DNA from: an uncultured Alphaproteobacteria bacterium
Lineage (GTDB): Bacteria; Pseudomonadota; Alphaproteobacteria; Geminicoccales; Geminicoccaceae
Assembly (NCBI GenBank): GCA_937926445.1
Contig: CALBAK010000100.1
Location: 1 to 33,157, forward strand
Reading direction: 5' to 3'
DNA: 33,157 nt
Part shown: one piece after another, positions 1 through 7,764 of the stretch
How the letters are laid out: every line of letters begins with the position of its first letter
Position numbering within the stretch: the first letter of the stretch is position 1
Notes under the pieces: generated by a model
The model's database searches: none
Told to the model about the DNA's origin: nothing
The model's input: only the letters and a program-made list of their open reading frames with translations
Program-made: the position numbers and the translations under genes

Positions 1-357
1 CGTTGGACCGGCCGGGCGGAGGCCGCGGCCAGCGGCGAGGAGGCGTGCGGGCCGCTCGAATTCGAGTTGTTCCGCGACGCGCTCTCGATCGGCGGCCGGG
101 CCCGCGAGCCCGAGGCGAAGGGCGAGGGTGTGCTCGCCGCGGCCGGAAGCTGGTGGGTGGAGGGCACTGTCAGCCCCAACGGTACCTTCCTCTTCAGCCT
201 GCGCCGACAGGGCCCTTTCGCGGTCGAGGGACCGCGACCGGCTTCCGTCTGGCGCGGCCGCTTCGGTCCGGGCGAGGTCGTCGCGATCGAGCAGCCGCCC
301 TCCTGCGGACGGCGGGTCCGACTCGTGCGGAAGGCGGCGGGCACGCCCGCCTCCTGA
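1..357 (+). CDS. 3' end of an unidentified protein
   Basis: An open frame runs from the left edge to a TGA at 355-357, giving about 118 residues of a C-terminus whose start lies outside the window. The reading keeps the strong third-position GC bias of the neighbouring genes. The segment is polar, with a WWVEGTVSPNGTF stretch and a Cys near the end (PPSCGRR), which could be a small beta-rich or periplasmic domain. I do not recognise a family. It ends seven bases before the ATG of the ion-channel gene, so the two may be co-transcribed. Functional assignment is not possible from this fragment. Confidence 0.55.
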   Translation, partial: RWTGRAEAAASGEEACGPLEFELFRDALSIGGRAREPEAKGEGVLAAAGSWWVEGTVSPNGTFLFSLRRQGPFAVEGPRPASVWRGRFGPGEVVAIEQPPSCGRRVRLVRKAAGTPAS

Positions 358-364
358 GCCACCG

Positions 365-1538
365 ATGGGCATTCGCGCCCGCATCTACGAGCTGATCGAG
401 GACGAGGAGGCGAGCGGGACGGCGGTCCGCGCCGTGCGGGGCGGCCTCGCGGTCGCGATTGTGGTGGCTGTCCTTGTCGTCATCGTCGAATCGGTCGAGC
501 CCTGGGCGGCGCGGCTCGGTCCCTTCTCGACTGTGGCCGAGTTCGCCTTCGCCGCGGTCTTTTCCCTCGAGTACGGCGCGCGGCTGTGGGTGTGCGTCGA
601 GGACCGGGCCGGCCGCTACCCCCATCCGCTCCTCGGCCGGCTGCATTGCGCTGACCCCGGCCGCGCTCGTCGACCTGGTCGCGGTGCTGCCCTTCTGGCT
701 CGAGGCCTTCTTCCCCGCCGACCTCTTCCTCCTTCGGCTCGTGCGGCTGTTGCGGATCCTCAAGATCGTCCGCCTGTCGCCGGCACTCGCCACGTTCCGG
801 GTCGTGCTGCACGCCCAGAGGCGCCAGCTCGGCGCGATGGCCCTCCTGCTCACGATCCCGCTCCTGTTGCTCGCCGGCACGATGCACGCCCTCGAGGGGC
901 GGGTGCAGCCGGAAAACTTCGGCTCCGTTCCGAAGGCGCTCTACTGGGCGGTCGTTACGCTCGCCACGGTCGGCTACGGCGACGTCGTGCCCGTGACCCC
1001 ACTCGGGCGGCTCGTCGCGGCCGCCGCCGCGCTCCTCAGCCTCGCCACGATCGCCTTCCCGACGGCGATCCTGGGTGCCGGTTTCGTGCGCGAGATGCAG
1101 CAGCAGGACTTCCTCGCACGCGCCAAGATGGTCGCGCGCGTGCCGCTCTTTCGCCATCTGCGACCGGCCCAGCTCGCCGAGATCACCGCACTTCTGCGTC
1201 AGCGGAACCTGCCGCCGCGCTACACCGTCGTGCGCCGCGGCGAGCATCCGGAGGCGATGTACTTCATCGACCAGGGCGGGGTCGTCATGCGGATCGGCGA
1301 TCGGCGGGTCGTACTCGGGCCCGGCAGCTTCTTCGGCGAGCTCGCCCTGCTCGAAGGCCGACCGCGCGAGGCCACGGTGATCACACTCACCGCCTGCCGG
1401 CTGCTCGAGCTCGACGCCGGCGACGTCCACCGCTTGATCGGCGGCGACCCCGAGTTGCGCGAAACCCTCCTGGGCGAGGCCCGCGAGCGGGCGCGGACGA
1501 TGGGCCATCCGCTGCCCGAGCAATCGGCGGCCGGGTAG
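365..1538 (+). pseudogene. Voltage-sensor K+ channel with cyclic-nucleotide-binding domain, frameshifted
   Basis: The product would be a six-segment inner-membrane potassium channel gated or modulated by cyclic nucleotides, like MloK1. The first part is read from ATG 365 and gives hydrophobic segments S1 (GLAVAIVVAVLVVIVESV) and S2. The rest lies in a different frame (third register, from about 645): S3 (ALVDLVAVLPFWL), an arginine-rich S4 (LRLVRLLRILKIVRL), a pore with selectivity filter TVGYGD near 970-985, S6, then a cNMP-binding domain with the phosphate-binding cassette GSFFGELALLEGRPREAT at about 1320-1380. The two frames join only if one base between about 641 and 650 is skipped, so one extra base (or two missing) breaks the gene between S2 and S3. 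Both halves are otherwise family-like, so the lesion is recent or a sequencing error. An internal start in the second frame would lack S1-S2. Confidence 0.85.
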
Positions 1539-1556
1539 GCACCGCCGGGGACCGCC

Positions 1557-2438
1557 TCAGCCGGCTAGGAACCGCGCGAGCGCCGTGGCGGTCGCTTCGG
1601 GCGCCTCCTCGGGCAGGAAATGTCCGCAAGGAAGCGGACCACCCTCGACCTGGCCCGCCGCCTTTTCGCGCCAGGTGGCGAGCACGTCGAAGCGGCGCTG
1701 TATGAGCCCCTTCTCGCCCCAGAGCACGAGCAGCGGACAGGTGACCCGCTGCTCCGCATCGGCCGCGTCGTGTTCGAGATCGATGGTCGCGGCGGCGCGA
1801 TAGTCCTCGCAGCTCGCATGGATCGTAGCGGGATCGCGGAAGGCGGCCCGATAGGCCTCGAGCGGCGGACCCGCGAAGGGCCCGAGATCGCCCGTGCCGG
1901 ACCAGCGCGCGAGCAGCGTCTCGAGCCAGAGGTCGGGATCGGCGCCGATCATCCGCTCGGGGAGCGGAGCGGGCTGGGCCAGGAAGAACCAATGGAAATA
2001 GCCGAGCGCGATCGTCCGGTCGGTCGCTTCGAAGACCGTACGGGTTGGCACGATGTCGAGCACCGCGAGCCGCTCGACCCGCTCGGGATGGTCGAGCGCC
2101 AGCCGATGGCCGACCCGACCGCCGCGATCGTGCCCGACCACCGCGAAGCGCTCGAAGCCGAGGGCGCGGGCGAGCTCGACCAGATCGCGGGCGCTCGCCC
2201 GCTTGGCGTAGGTCCGATGGCCGGGATCCCCGGGCGGCTTGGCCGAGGCGCCGTAGCCGCGCAGGTCGGGACAGATCACGGTCCGCCTCGTGGCGAGGAT
2301 GGGCGCCACCCGGTGCCACATGACGTGGCACTGGGGATAGCCGTGGAGCAGCAGGACCGGCGGCCCGGAGCCGCCGATGCGGACGGCGATCTCACCGACC
2401 GCGCAGCGAATCCGTCTCAGGGTGAAGCCTTCGAACAT
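1557..2438 (-). CDS. Haloacetate/fluoroacetate dehalogenase-type alpha/beta hydrolase
   Basis: This 293-residue protein matches fluoroacetate dehalogenases, cytosolic alpha/beta hydrolases that displace halide from 2-haloacids through an aspartyl ester. Visible residues: oxyanion motif HGYPQ (32-36), nucleophile elbow GHDRGGR with Asp104 and the carboxylate-binding Arg105 and Arg108, acid Asp128, halide-pocket His149-Trp150 (YFHWFFLAQP) and Tyr213, and catalytic His273 (CGHF). Compared with the Rhodopseudomonas enzyme numbering recalled from the literature (D110, R111, R114, D134, H155, W156, Y219, H280), the offset is a constant six, then seven at the end. The ATG at 2438 is preceded by a good AGGAGAGG ribosome site. 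It is convergent with the channel gene, 18 bases apart. Fluoride versus chloride preference cannot be read; an epoxide hydrolase is less likely because of the Arg pair and HW pocket. Confidence 0.82.
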   Translation of the reverse strand: MFEGFTLRRIRCAVGEIAVRIGGSGPPVLLLHGYPQCHVMWHRVAPILATRRTVICPDLRGYGASAKPPGDPGHRTYAKRASARDLVELARALGFERFAVVGHDRGGRVGHRLALDHPERVERLAVLDIVPTRTVFEATDRTIALGYFHWFFLAQPAPLPERMIGADPDLWLETLLARWSGTGDLGPFAGPPLEAYRAAFRDPATIHASCEDYRAAATIDLEHDAADAEQRVTCPLLVLWGEKGLIQRRFDVLATWREKAAGQVEGGPLPCGHFLPEEAPEATATALARFLAG

Positions 2439-2660
2439 CGGCCCTCTCCTGTGAGCACGGCGAGGTCGACGGGCCGATAGCGACCCGCAGGCCGGCAGCC
2501 CGAGCGCAACGTCCGGTAACCGGCGAAAAGCGTGCCCCGGACCTCGGCGAGCCGCAAGGCCTCGAGCTCCACCGCGGCCGTCGCCGCCTCTCGTTCGTAG
2601 TGCTTCTCGAGCTTGGCCGCACGGTTCACCGGATCGCCGATCACCGTGGATTCGGGCCGC
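2417..2660 (-). pseudogene. C-terminal remnant of a class III adenylate/guanylate cyclase
   Basis: The minus strand reads STVIGDPVNRAAKLEKHY, the hallmark end of the class III cyclase catalytic domain (usual form FTVIGDxVNxAAxLE). It continues as an Ala-rich helix and a tail RPVDLAVL typical of alphaproteobacterial cyclases. Nothing upstream (about 2661-2850, all three minus frames) resembles the preceding metal-binding and substrate-binding segments, so about two thirds or more of the domain is gone. The frame runs on to a stop at 2417 and overlaps the first 22 bases of the dehalogenase gene, whose ribosome site lies inside the remnant. It could not be an active cyclase. Confidence 0.62.
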
Positions 2661-3015
2661 TCGCGGCTGGAGCCTCGGTCGAGCCATCGGCGCGTCGCCC
2701 CGACCCGAGGGGGGCGTGCCCGGCTGCGCGAGGGCGGCACGAGACCGCCCCGCGCCCGCCGGCTCACCATGCCGCGCTTCCCTCTTGCCGCGTCGCCGAA
2801 GAGTGGGCGAGCTCGATCCATTCGTCTGGTTTCGACGGTTTTCTAGGAGGTTGAGCTCGAGCGATCGAGCGATGTCGCAGACACAATGCTGCGTTGCAGT
2901 AGGACCGGACTGCCGACCGGGCCGGGGTCGACCCATATAGCGTGTCGCGGCGGACACGCACGGTCGGAACCTGCGCTGTTTCCGCAACAGTCGGATCGGA
3001 CCGAGGAGAAGCAGG
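2661..3015. other. Intergenic stretch upstream of the DUF1127 gene
   Basis: No recognisable gene. The left part may be scrambled cyclase sequence. The right part (about 2830-3000) has lower coding character than its surroundings and is the likely promoter and leader region of the DUF1127 gene. I could not identify convincing -35/-10 boxes. A GAGGAGAAG ribosome site sits at the right end. Confidence 0.4.
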
Positions 3016-3249
3016 ATGATCATCACCAGCCTCGCCGGGCGCAGCGCCCTCGCCGCGGGAGCGGGCGGGCGGCCGGGTGGGGTCGCCAGCCTCGTGCGGC
3101 GGCTCGTCGCCTGGTGGGAGGAGCGCCGGCGGATCGCGCGGACGATCGCCGAGCTCGAGCAGCTGAGCGACGCCGAGCTCGCTGACATCGGCATCAGCCG
3201 GGCCGACATCGTGCGCGTGGCGCGGCGCAGCGTCCGACCCGACCATTGA
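3016..3249 (+). CDS. DUF1127 family small protein
   Basis: A 77-residue protein with the DUF1127 signature in its second half: a basic/aromatic helix (RLVAWWEERRRIARTIAEL), then LSDAELADIGISRADI and a basic tail. DUF1127 proteins are short alphaproteobacterial proteins with YjiS-like domains; some act in RNA-related, stress or phosphate responses, but the role of this one cannot be read. The ATG at 3016 has a strong GAGGAGAAGCAGG leader. It stands alone, followed by a long hairpin and a convergent gene, so it is probably monocistronic. Confidence 0.88.
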   Translation: MIITSLAGRSALAAGAGGRPGGVASLVRRLVAWWEERRRIARTIAELEQLSDAELADIGISRADIVRVARRSVRPDH

Positions 3250-3261
3250 GACGGGCGGGCG

Positions 3262-3293
3262 GGGCGGGCCGATCCCGCGAGATCGGCCCGCCC
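3262..3293. terminator. Perfect 13-bp hairpin between convergent genes
   Basis: The arms 3262-3274 and 3281-3293 are exact inverted complements (GGGCGGGCCGATC), with a six-base loop CCGCGA. It lies 12 bases after the DUF1127 stop and 7 bases beyond the end of the minus-strand DUF294 gene, so it can serve both directions. There is no T-run on either strand, so if it terminates transcription it does so as a GC-rich, U-poor stem. Confidence 0.6.
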
Positions 3294-3300
3294 GCGGCCC

Positions 3301-4764
3301 TCAGATCAGCTCGCCCGTGAGCTCGCTCTTGAGCCGCGTGCGAAAATCGTTGATCGCCCGGAAGGCGTCGCGCAGCGCTTCGCGCTCGCGCTCGGTGAGC
3401 GTGCGCGGGTCGAGGAAGTTGCCGACCGGGCGGCCCGCCTCGTAATCGGCGAGCTGTTGGCGCAGCTGCAGGCCGGTCACGAGAGCGAAGGCGGCGCGCA
3501 GATGGTCCGCCTCGTGCTCGCTCGTCTTGCCGAGGGCGAGCAGGGCGTCGAGCCGGGCGAGCGTACCGGTGGCGGCCACCCCGTGCCGTAGCGCCAGCAG
3601 GCGGACCGCCTCGGCGAGCGGCAGCGTGCCCATGAGCTTCAGATTGATCTGGCCGCGGTGCGCGGGGTCCTGCCGTTCGGTGATGAAGCGGTTGAACAGG
3701 CCCACCGCGGCGCGGTGGTCGGCCTGGATGCCGAACATCTCGCGCAGGAACATCGGGTTCTTGGGAGCCGCCTCGGTCACGAAAGCGCGCAGCTCCTCGG
3801 CGAGCGCCCGCTCGCCCCAGACCGGCTGGAAATCGAAGAAGATGTCGCAGGCGAGGAGCATCGCCTCGTGCTTCTTGCGCATCCAGCCCGCCACCTGCGC
3901 CTTCCACTGCGAAAGCGTCTTGCGCCAGAGCGGGTTGGTGGCCATGACCCCGCCCTTGCAGAGCGGGAAGCCGAGCTCGTCGAGCGCACGGGTCATCCGC
4001 TCCGCGCATTCGATGAACCAGGGGTCGATCGAGGCGTGCGCCTCGTCCGGATAGTCGGCCAGCACGAAGCCGTTGTCCTGATCGGGAAAGAGATAGCTCT
4101 CGCGCCGGCCCCCCGAGCCCATCACGATGGCCGCGAACGGCACCGGGGGCGGCCCCCAGCCCTCGGCCTCCATCCCGGCGACCACGAGGCGCAGGACGCG
4201 GCGGTAGATGTCGTTGTTGATGTCGGACACCAGCGCCTGGATCTCGGGGGCGGGCACCGCGTCGGCCAAGAGCGCGCGAGCGAGCTGGACCTGGGCCGCC
4301 TTGACTTGGGCGAGCCCGGCGAGGCTGTCCTCGTGGGTCAGCCGGTCGATCTGCTCGACCAGGTGACCGGTGGCGACCGCGAGCGCGTCGTGCAGGAAGA
4401 GCATGCCGACGAGCCGGCCGGCGTCGTCGACCACCGGCATGTGGCGCAGCCGCTTGCGACGCATGAAGCCGATCGCCTGGTAGAGCTGATCGTCGGCGCG
4501 GACGGCGAGCACCGGCCGGGTCATGAGGCCCTCCACCGGCTGCTCGCCGATCCGTCGGCAAGCGATGCGGCGAACCACGTCCTGTTCGGTCAGGATACCG
4601 CAGATCGTGCCGTCCGGATCGACGATCACGGCGGCCGAGGCGCGAGTCGTGGCCATCCGGGCGACCGTCTCGGCGGCGGTACTCGCGCGGGCGACGACGA
4701 CCGGTGCTTCGACCATGTGGTCGCGCACCAGGTGGCGGAAGACGGCCGTCTGGGAATGTGGCAT
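3301..4764 (-). CDS. CBS-domain DUF294 nucleotidyltransferase
   Basis: A 487-residue cytosolic protein with two CBS motifs at the N-terminus (about residues 10-130; GILTEQDVVRRI and a second copy containing HMPVVDDAGRLVGML). A putative nucleotidyltransferase domain follows, with GSGGRRE at 216-222 and acidic residues in PDQD (D228, D230), then a C-terminal DUF294 helical region. These resemble the GlnD/GlnE-type fold and are called signal-transduction proteins; the target is unknown. CBS pairs usually bind adenine nucleotides. The common N-terminal cNMP-binding domain of this family is absent. ATG 4764 is chosen because CBS homology begins just after it. The open frame extends upstream to 5019 but that part overlaps the divergent glycosyltransferase gene and looks non-coding. 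Confidence 0.85.
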   Translation of the reverse strand: MPHSQTAVFRHLVRDHMVEAPVVVARASTAAETVARMATTRASAAVIVDPDGTICGILTEQDVVRRIACRRIGEQPVEGLMTRPVLAVRADDQLYQAIGFMRRKRLRHMPVVDDAGRLVGMLFLHDALAVATGHLVEQIDRLTHEDSLAGLAQVKAAQVQLARALLADAVPAPEIQALVSDINNDIYRRVLRLVVAGMEAEGWGPPPVPFAAIVMGSGGRRESYLFPDQDNGFVLADYPDEAHASIDPWFIECAERMTRALDELGFPLCKGGVMATNPLWRKTLSQWKAQVAGWMRKKHEAMLLACDIFFDFQPVWGERALAEELRAFVTEAAPKNPMFLREMFGIQADHRAAVGLFNRFITERQDPAHRGQINLKLMGTLPLAEAVRLLALRHGVAATGTLARLDALLALGKTSEHEADHLRAAFALVTGLQLRQQLADYEAGRPVGNFLDPRTLTEREREALRDAFRAINDFRTRLKSELTGELI

Positions 4765-4915
4765 GGACCGGCTCCGCTGGCCAGGGTTTCGCCTCCATCT
4801 TGTCGGAGGGTTCGCCACCTCGCCATGCCGGCCTGAGGTCGCACCGGCGGGCGGGCGAACTGCCGAGGCGTACCGCCGGACGCCGGGATCTTGGCGCGGC
4901 GCGACGTTCGGATGT
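4765..4915. promoter_or_regulatory. Divergent intergenic region, probable promoters for DUF294 gene and glycan operon
   Basis: These 151 bases separate the start of the minus-strand DUF294 gene from the first plus-strand gene of the glycan operon. Because the next nine plus-strand genes are nearly contiguous, the operon promoter most likely lies here (or up to about 4987 if the TTG start of the first gene is used). No clear promoter boxes or operator repeats could be picked out by eye. Confidence 0.4.
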
Positions 4916-6052
4916 ATGAGGATCGCGAAGGCTCGACCGCCGATCCTTCGTGAATTCGGCACGCGCCCATCCGGAACGGCAGCACGTTTGAGCGAGCCCG
5001 GCCCCATCAGCCTCTGCATCGTGAACTACAACGGCGTGCGCCATTTGGAGCGCACGTTGCCGGCGGTCGTGGCGCTCGCCGACGAGTTCGCCGAGATCGT
5101 GCTGGTCGACAACGCCTCGACCGACGGCAGCGTCGCGTTCGTGGAGGCCGGCTTCCCGACCGTGCGGGTCGTCCGGCTCGACCGCAACGACGGTCCCGGT
5201 GCGGCGCGCAATGCCGGGCTCGCGGCGGCCCGCACCGAGCTCGTTTTGTTCGTCGACAACGACGTCGTGCCGGAGCCGGGCTGTGCCCGCAAGCTCGCCG
5301 AAGCGCTCGCCGGCAACCCGCGCGCCGCGGTCGCGGCACCACGCATCCTCTACGCCCACAAGCCCGACATCGTGCAGTACGACGGGGCGGACAATCACTA
5401 TCTCGGCCTGATGATCCTGCACCATCAGGACATGCCGCGCCACGAGGCAGATAGCCAGGTGCGGGCGGTCGACGGGGTGGTCAGCGCGGCCTTCATGGTC
5501 GTCCGTTCGCGGCTGCACGGCGAGGGCTTCGACCCGCGTTTCTTCATCTATGTCGAAGACCACGATTTCGGCCTCCGCTTGCGTCTCTTGGGGGCGGAGA
5601 TCCTCTCGGTGCCCGGCGCGCTCTGCCTGCACGGCGACGGTAGCGACGGACTTTCGGTTCGGGCCGTCGGCAGCTATACTCGACGGCGTGCCTATCTCTT
5701 GATCCGCAACCGTTGGTTGCTCCTGCTCAAGAACTACACGGCGCGCTCGCTGTTCGTGCTGGCCCCCGCCCTTCTTGCCTTCGAGCTCGCCCAACTCACG
5801 ATCGCCGCCAAGAAGGGCTGGCTTTCCGAGTGGTGGTCGGCGTTGCGATGGATCCTCCACCATCGCGGCGAAATTCTCGACGAGCGCCGACGGATCCAGG
5901 CCAAGCGGCGCCTCCCGGACCGTGCGCTCCTGCGCGGCGGCGCCGTTCCCTTCCGCGCCGAACTCACCACGAGCGCCGGCGAGCGGATCGCCCGCCGGCT
6001 CTTCGACGGTTTCGCCATCGCCTATTGGCGCGTGGCGGCCGGTCTGCTCTGA
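4916..6052 (+). CDS. Family 2 glycosyltransferase
   Basis: A GT2-type inverting glycosyltransferase of up to 378 residues, with a GT-A fold working at the cytoplasmic face of the membrane. The sequence starts ISLCIVNYNGVRHL, then VDNASTDGS (nucleotide-sugar binding) and LFVDNDVVPEP (the DXD-like metal motif). It continues with FIYVEDHDFGLRLR (the ED catalytic-base region) and one C-terminal hydrophobic stretch (FVLAPALLAFELAQLTIAA) that may anchor it. It resembles rhamnosyl or WcaA-like transferases, but the sugar cannot be assigned. Start is uncertain: ATG 4916 has a poor leader, while TTG 4988 lies just before the conserved beta-strand and has GGAACGG upstream. First gene of a nine-gene operon; the next starts 9 bases after the stop. 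Confidence 0.86.
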   Translation: MRIAKARPPILREFGTRPSGTAARLSEPGPISLCIVNYNGVRHLERTLPAVVALADEFAEIVLVDNASTDGSVAFVEAGFPTVRVVRLDRNDGPGAARNAGLAAARTELVLFVDNDVVPEPGCARKLAEALAGNPRAAVAAPRILYAHKPDIVQYDGADNHYLGLMILHHQDMPRHEADSQVRAVDGVVSAAFMVVRSRLHGEGFDPRFFIYVEDHDFGLRLRLLGAEILSVPGALCLHGDGSDGLSVRAVGSYTRRRAYLLIRNRWLLLLKNYTARSLFVLAPALLAFELAQLTIAAKKGWLSEWWSALRWILHHRGEILDERRRIQAKRRLPDRALLRGGAVPFRAELTTSAGERIARRLFDGFAIAYWRVAAGLL

Positions 6053-6061
6053 GCGGTCGTC

Positions 6062-7324
6062 GTGACGGTCGCCGAACCGGTCGCGACCGGGCAGCTCGTC
6101 GGCGCCCGGACCGCGTCGGCGCGCCGGCTGCGGATCTGCTACCTCGTGCCGGGGCACGGGCTGCTCTCGACCGTCGGCCCCTCGCGCAACGTCCTCTCGC
6201 TCGCGCGCGCTCTCTCCGCGTACGCCGACGTCACCCTCGCCTTCCGCTACCGGCTCGAAGACCCGACCCCGGAGGGCCTGCCCCTGATCGAAATCGAGCC
6301 GGAGCGGCGACCCGCGCTGGCGGTCGACGATTCGGCCATGCGCGGGATGGGTGTTCCGGAGTTCCTCCGCTACATGGCGCGGCTGCGCCGCTTCGTGCGG
6401 GAGGCCGACGGCCGCTTCGACGTGATCCTCGAGAAGAGCTGGCTGCTTTCCGGCCATCTCTCGGCCTACGGCCTCTCCCGGGGTGTTCCGGGTGTGCCGG
6501 TCGAGAACGTGGTGCCGAGCGCCGCCCGCCACGTCGATGCCGGGCTCCTCAAGCGGTTGCGGGTCGAGGTCGGCCGTCGGCTGGCCGGGCCGGCACTGCG
6601 TCGCGCACCGGTGGTGCTCGCCGAGACCGAGCAGCTCAAGGCCCAGATCGTGGCCGTCTGGGGCGTCGCCCCCGAGCGGGTCGCGGTCGTGCCGCTCGGG
6701 GTCGATCGCGAGCTCTTCCGACCGCGCGATCAGAGCGAAGCGCGACGCACGCTCGGGCTCGTCCTCGACCGCACGATCCTGCTCTATGTCGGCGTGCTCG
6801 ACGAGACCCACACGCTCGACGGGATCATCCAGGCCGTACTCACCGTGCGCCGGCCCGGCCTCGAGCTGCACGTGGTGGGCGACGGACCGCGCCGGGCGGC
6901 CTATGCGGAAAGGGCCTCGACCTCGGGCGGCACCGTGATATTGCACGGCCGCGTCCCGCATACGATCGTTCCGACCTGGATCGCTGCCGCCGATCTCTGT
7001 CTCGCACCCTACGAGCCGCGCGCGTTCGCCACCGGAGCCTTGGGCTATGCCACGATGAAGGTGCCGGAATATCTCTCGGTTGGCCGCCCGGTGGCGGGCA
7101 GCCCGAGCCCGCGCATGCGAGAGCTCCTGCGCGGCGGCGAGCTCGGCTTCGAGGTTCCCGCCGACGCCGCCTCCTGGTGCGCCTTCCTCGCGGAGCTGCC
7201 GGACCGCGAACGGCTCGCGGCGATCGGCCGCGCTGCCCTGCGCCACCCACAGCCCTCCTGGGACGACACCGCGCGCGGCTATCTCGCGGCGTGCGAGCGG
7301 GCTCTGGCGAGCCTCGGGAGGTAG
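6062..7324 (+). CDS. Family 4 (GT-B) glycosyltransferase
   Basis: A 420-residue retaining glycosyltransferase of the GT4 group. The N-terminal Rossmann half begins RICYLVPGHG with a Gly/Pro/Ser acceptor loop (GPSRNVLSLARAL). The C-terminal half has VPLGVDRELFRP, ILLYVGVLDETH, LHVVGDGPRR, ILHGRVPH and the sugar-nucleotide region MKVPEYLSVGRPV, where the usual EX7E acidic pattern is only partly present. Start is GTG 6062. It probably adds a sugar to the lipid-linked chain begun or extended by the GT2 upstream. The donor is unknown. The next gene follows after two bases. Confidence 0.87.
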   Translation: MTVAEPVATGQLVGARTASARRLRICYLVPGHGLLSTVGPSRNVLSLARALSAYADVTLAFRYRLEDPTPEGLPLIEIEPERRPALAVDDSAMRGMGVPEFLRYMARLRRFVREADGRFDVILEKSWLLSGHLSAYGLSRGVPGVPVENVVPSAARHVDAGLLKRLRVEVGRRLAGPALRRAPVVLAETEQLKAQIVAVWGVAPERVAVVPLGVDRELFRPRDQSEARRTLGLVLDRTILLYVGVLDETHTLDGIIQAVLTVRRPGLELHVVGDGPRRAAYAERASTSGGTVILHGRVPHTIVPTWIAAADLCLAPYEPRAFATGALGYATMKVPEYLSVGRPVAGSPSPRMRELLRGGELGFEVPADAASWCAFLAELPDRERLAAIGRAALRHPQPSWDDTARGYLAACERALASLGR

Positions 7325-7326
7325 GC

Positions 7327-7755
7327 GTGGACCTCTATCGGCTCGCGGCCTTCGCCCATCTCGTGCTCGCCGTGCTGGTGACCGGCTACGCGCTATTCTG
7401 GGCGATCATGGCCCTCGCCCTGCGCCGGGTCTGCACCCCGGCCGAGGTCGAGAGGCACCTCGCCACGGTCGCCGCCGCCCGCTGGCCGCACGTCGCCGTG
7501 CCGCAGCGTTTGCGCCTGCCTCTGCCCCTGGTGGGCTGGATCCTCCTCGCCGCAGCGATCGCGAGCGGGGTCCTGCTCGGCGCACTCGGTGGCCCGCACG
7601 GGCCGGCCCTTGCCTTCTGGCTCAAGCTCGCGGCCCTGCTCGCGCTCCTGGCACTGCATCGCTCGCTCGCCCGACGACCCCGTCCCGGTCCGGCCTGGCT
7701 CGGGCTGCCCCTCGTGCTGTTCGTGCTCGTCCTCTCTGTCCCGCTGGTCCGCTGA
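7327..7755 (+). CDS. Small four-helix membrane protein, first of a tandem pair
   Basis: A 142-residue very hydrophobic protein with about four membrane segments: AFAHLVLAVLVTGYALFW, LVGWILLAAAIASGVLL, AFWLKLAALLALLAL and LVLFVLVLSVPLV. GTG 7327 follows the upstream stop with a two-base gap, so translation is probably coupled. The N-terminal pattern LYRLAAFAHLVLAVLVTGY resembles the start of the next gene's product (LHRIVVAVHLVAMALWIGH), so the two may be diverged duplicates. The HLV and GYxLFW features recall CopD or DUF2269-type membrane proteins, where such His can bind heme or metal, but I cannot name the family. Location inside a glycan operon is unusual for that group. Confidence 0.7.
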   Translation: MDLYRLAAFAHLVLAVLVTGYALFWAIMALALRRVCTPAEVERHLATVAAARWPHVAVPQRLRLPLPLVGWILLAAAIASGVLLGALGGPHGPALAFWLKLAALLALLALHRSLARRPRPGPAWLGLPLVLFVLVLSVPLVR

Positions 7756-7764
7756 GGTGGCCCC

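Noticed and set aside
3194-7246. A 1350-codon open frame on the minus strand over the DUF294 gene and glycosyltransferase genes
   Set aside because: It has no recognisable motifs and runs antisense to or out of frame with well-supported genes; such frames are expected at this GC content.
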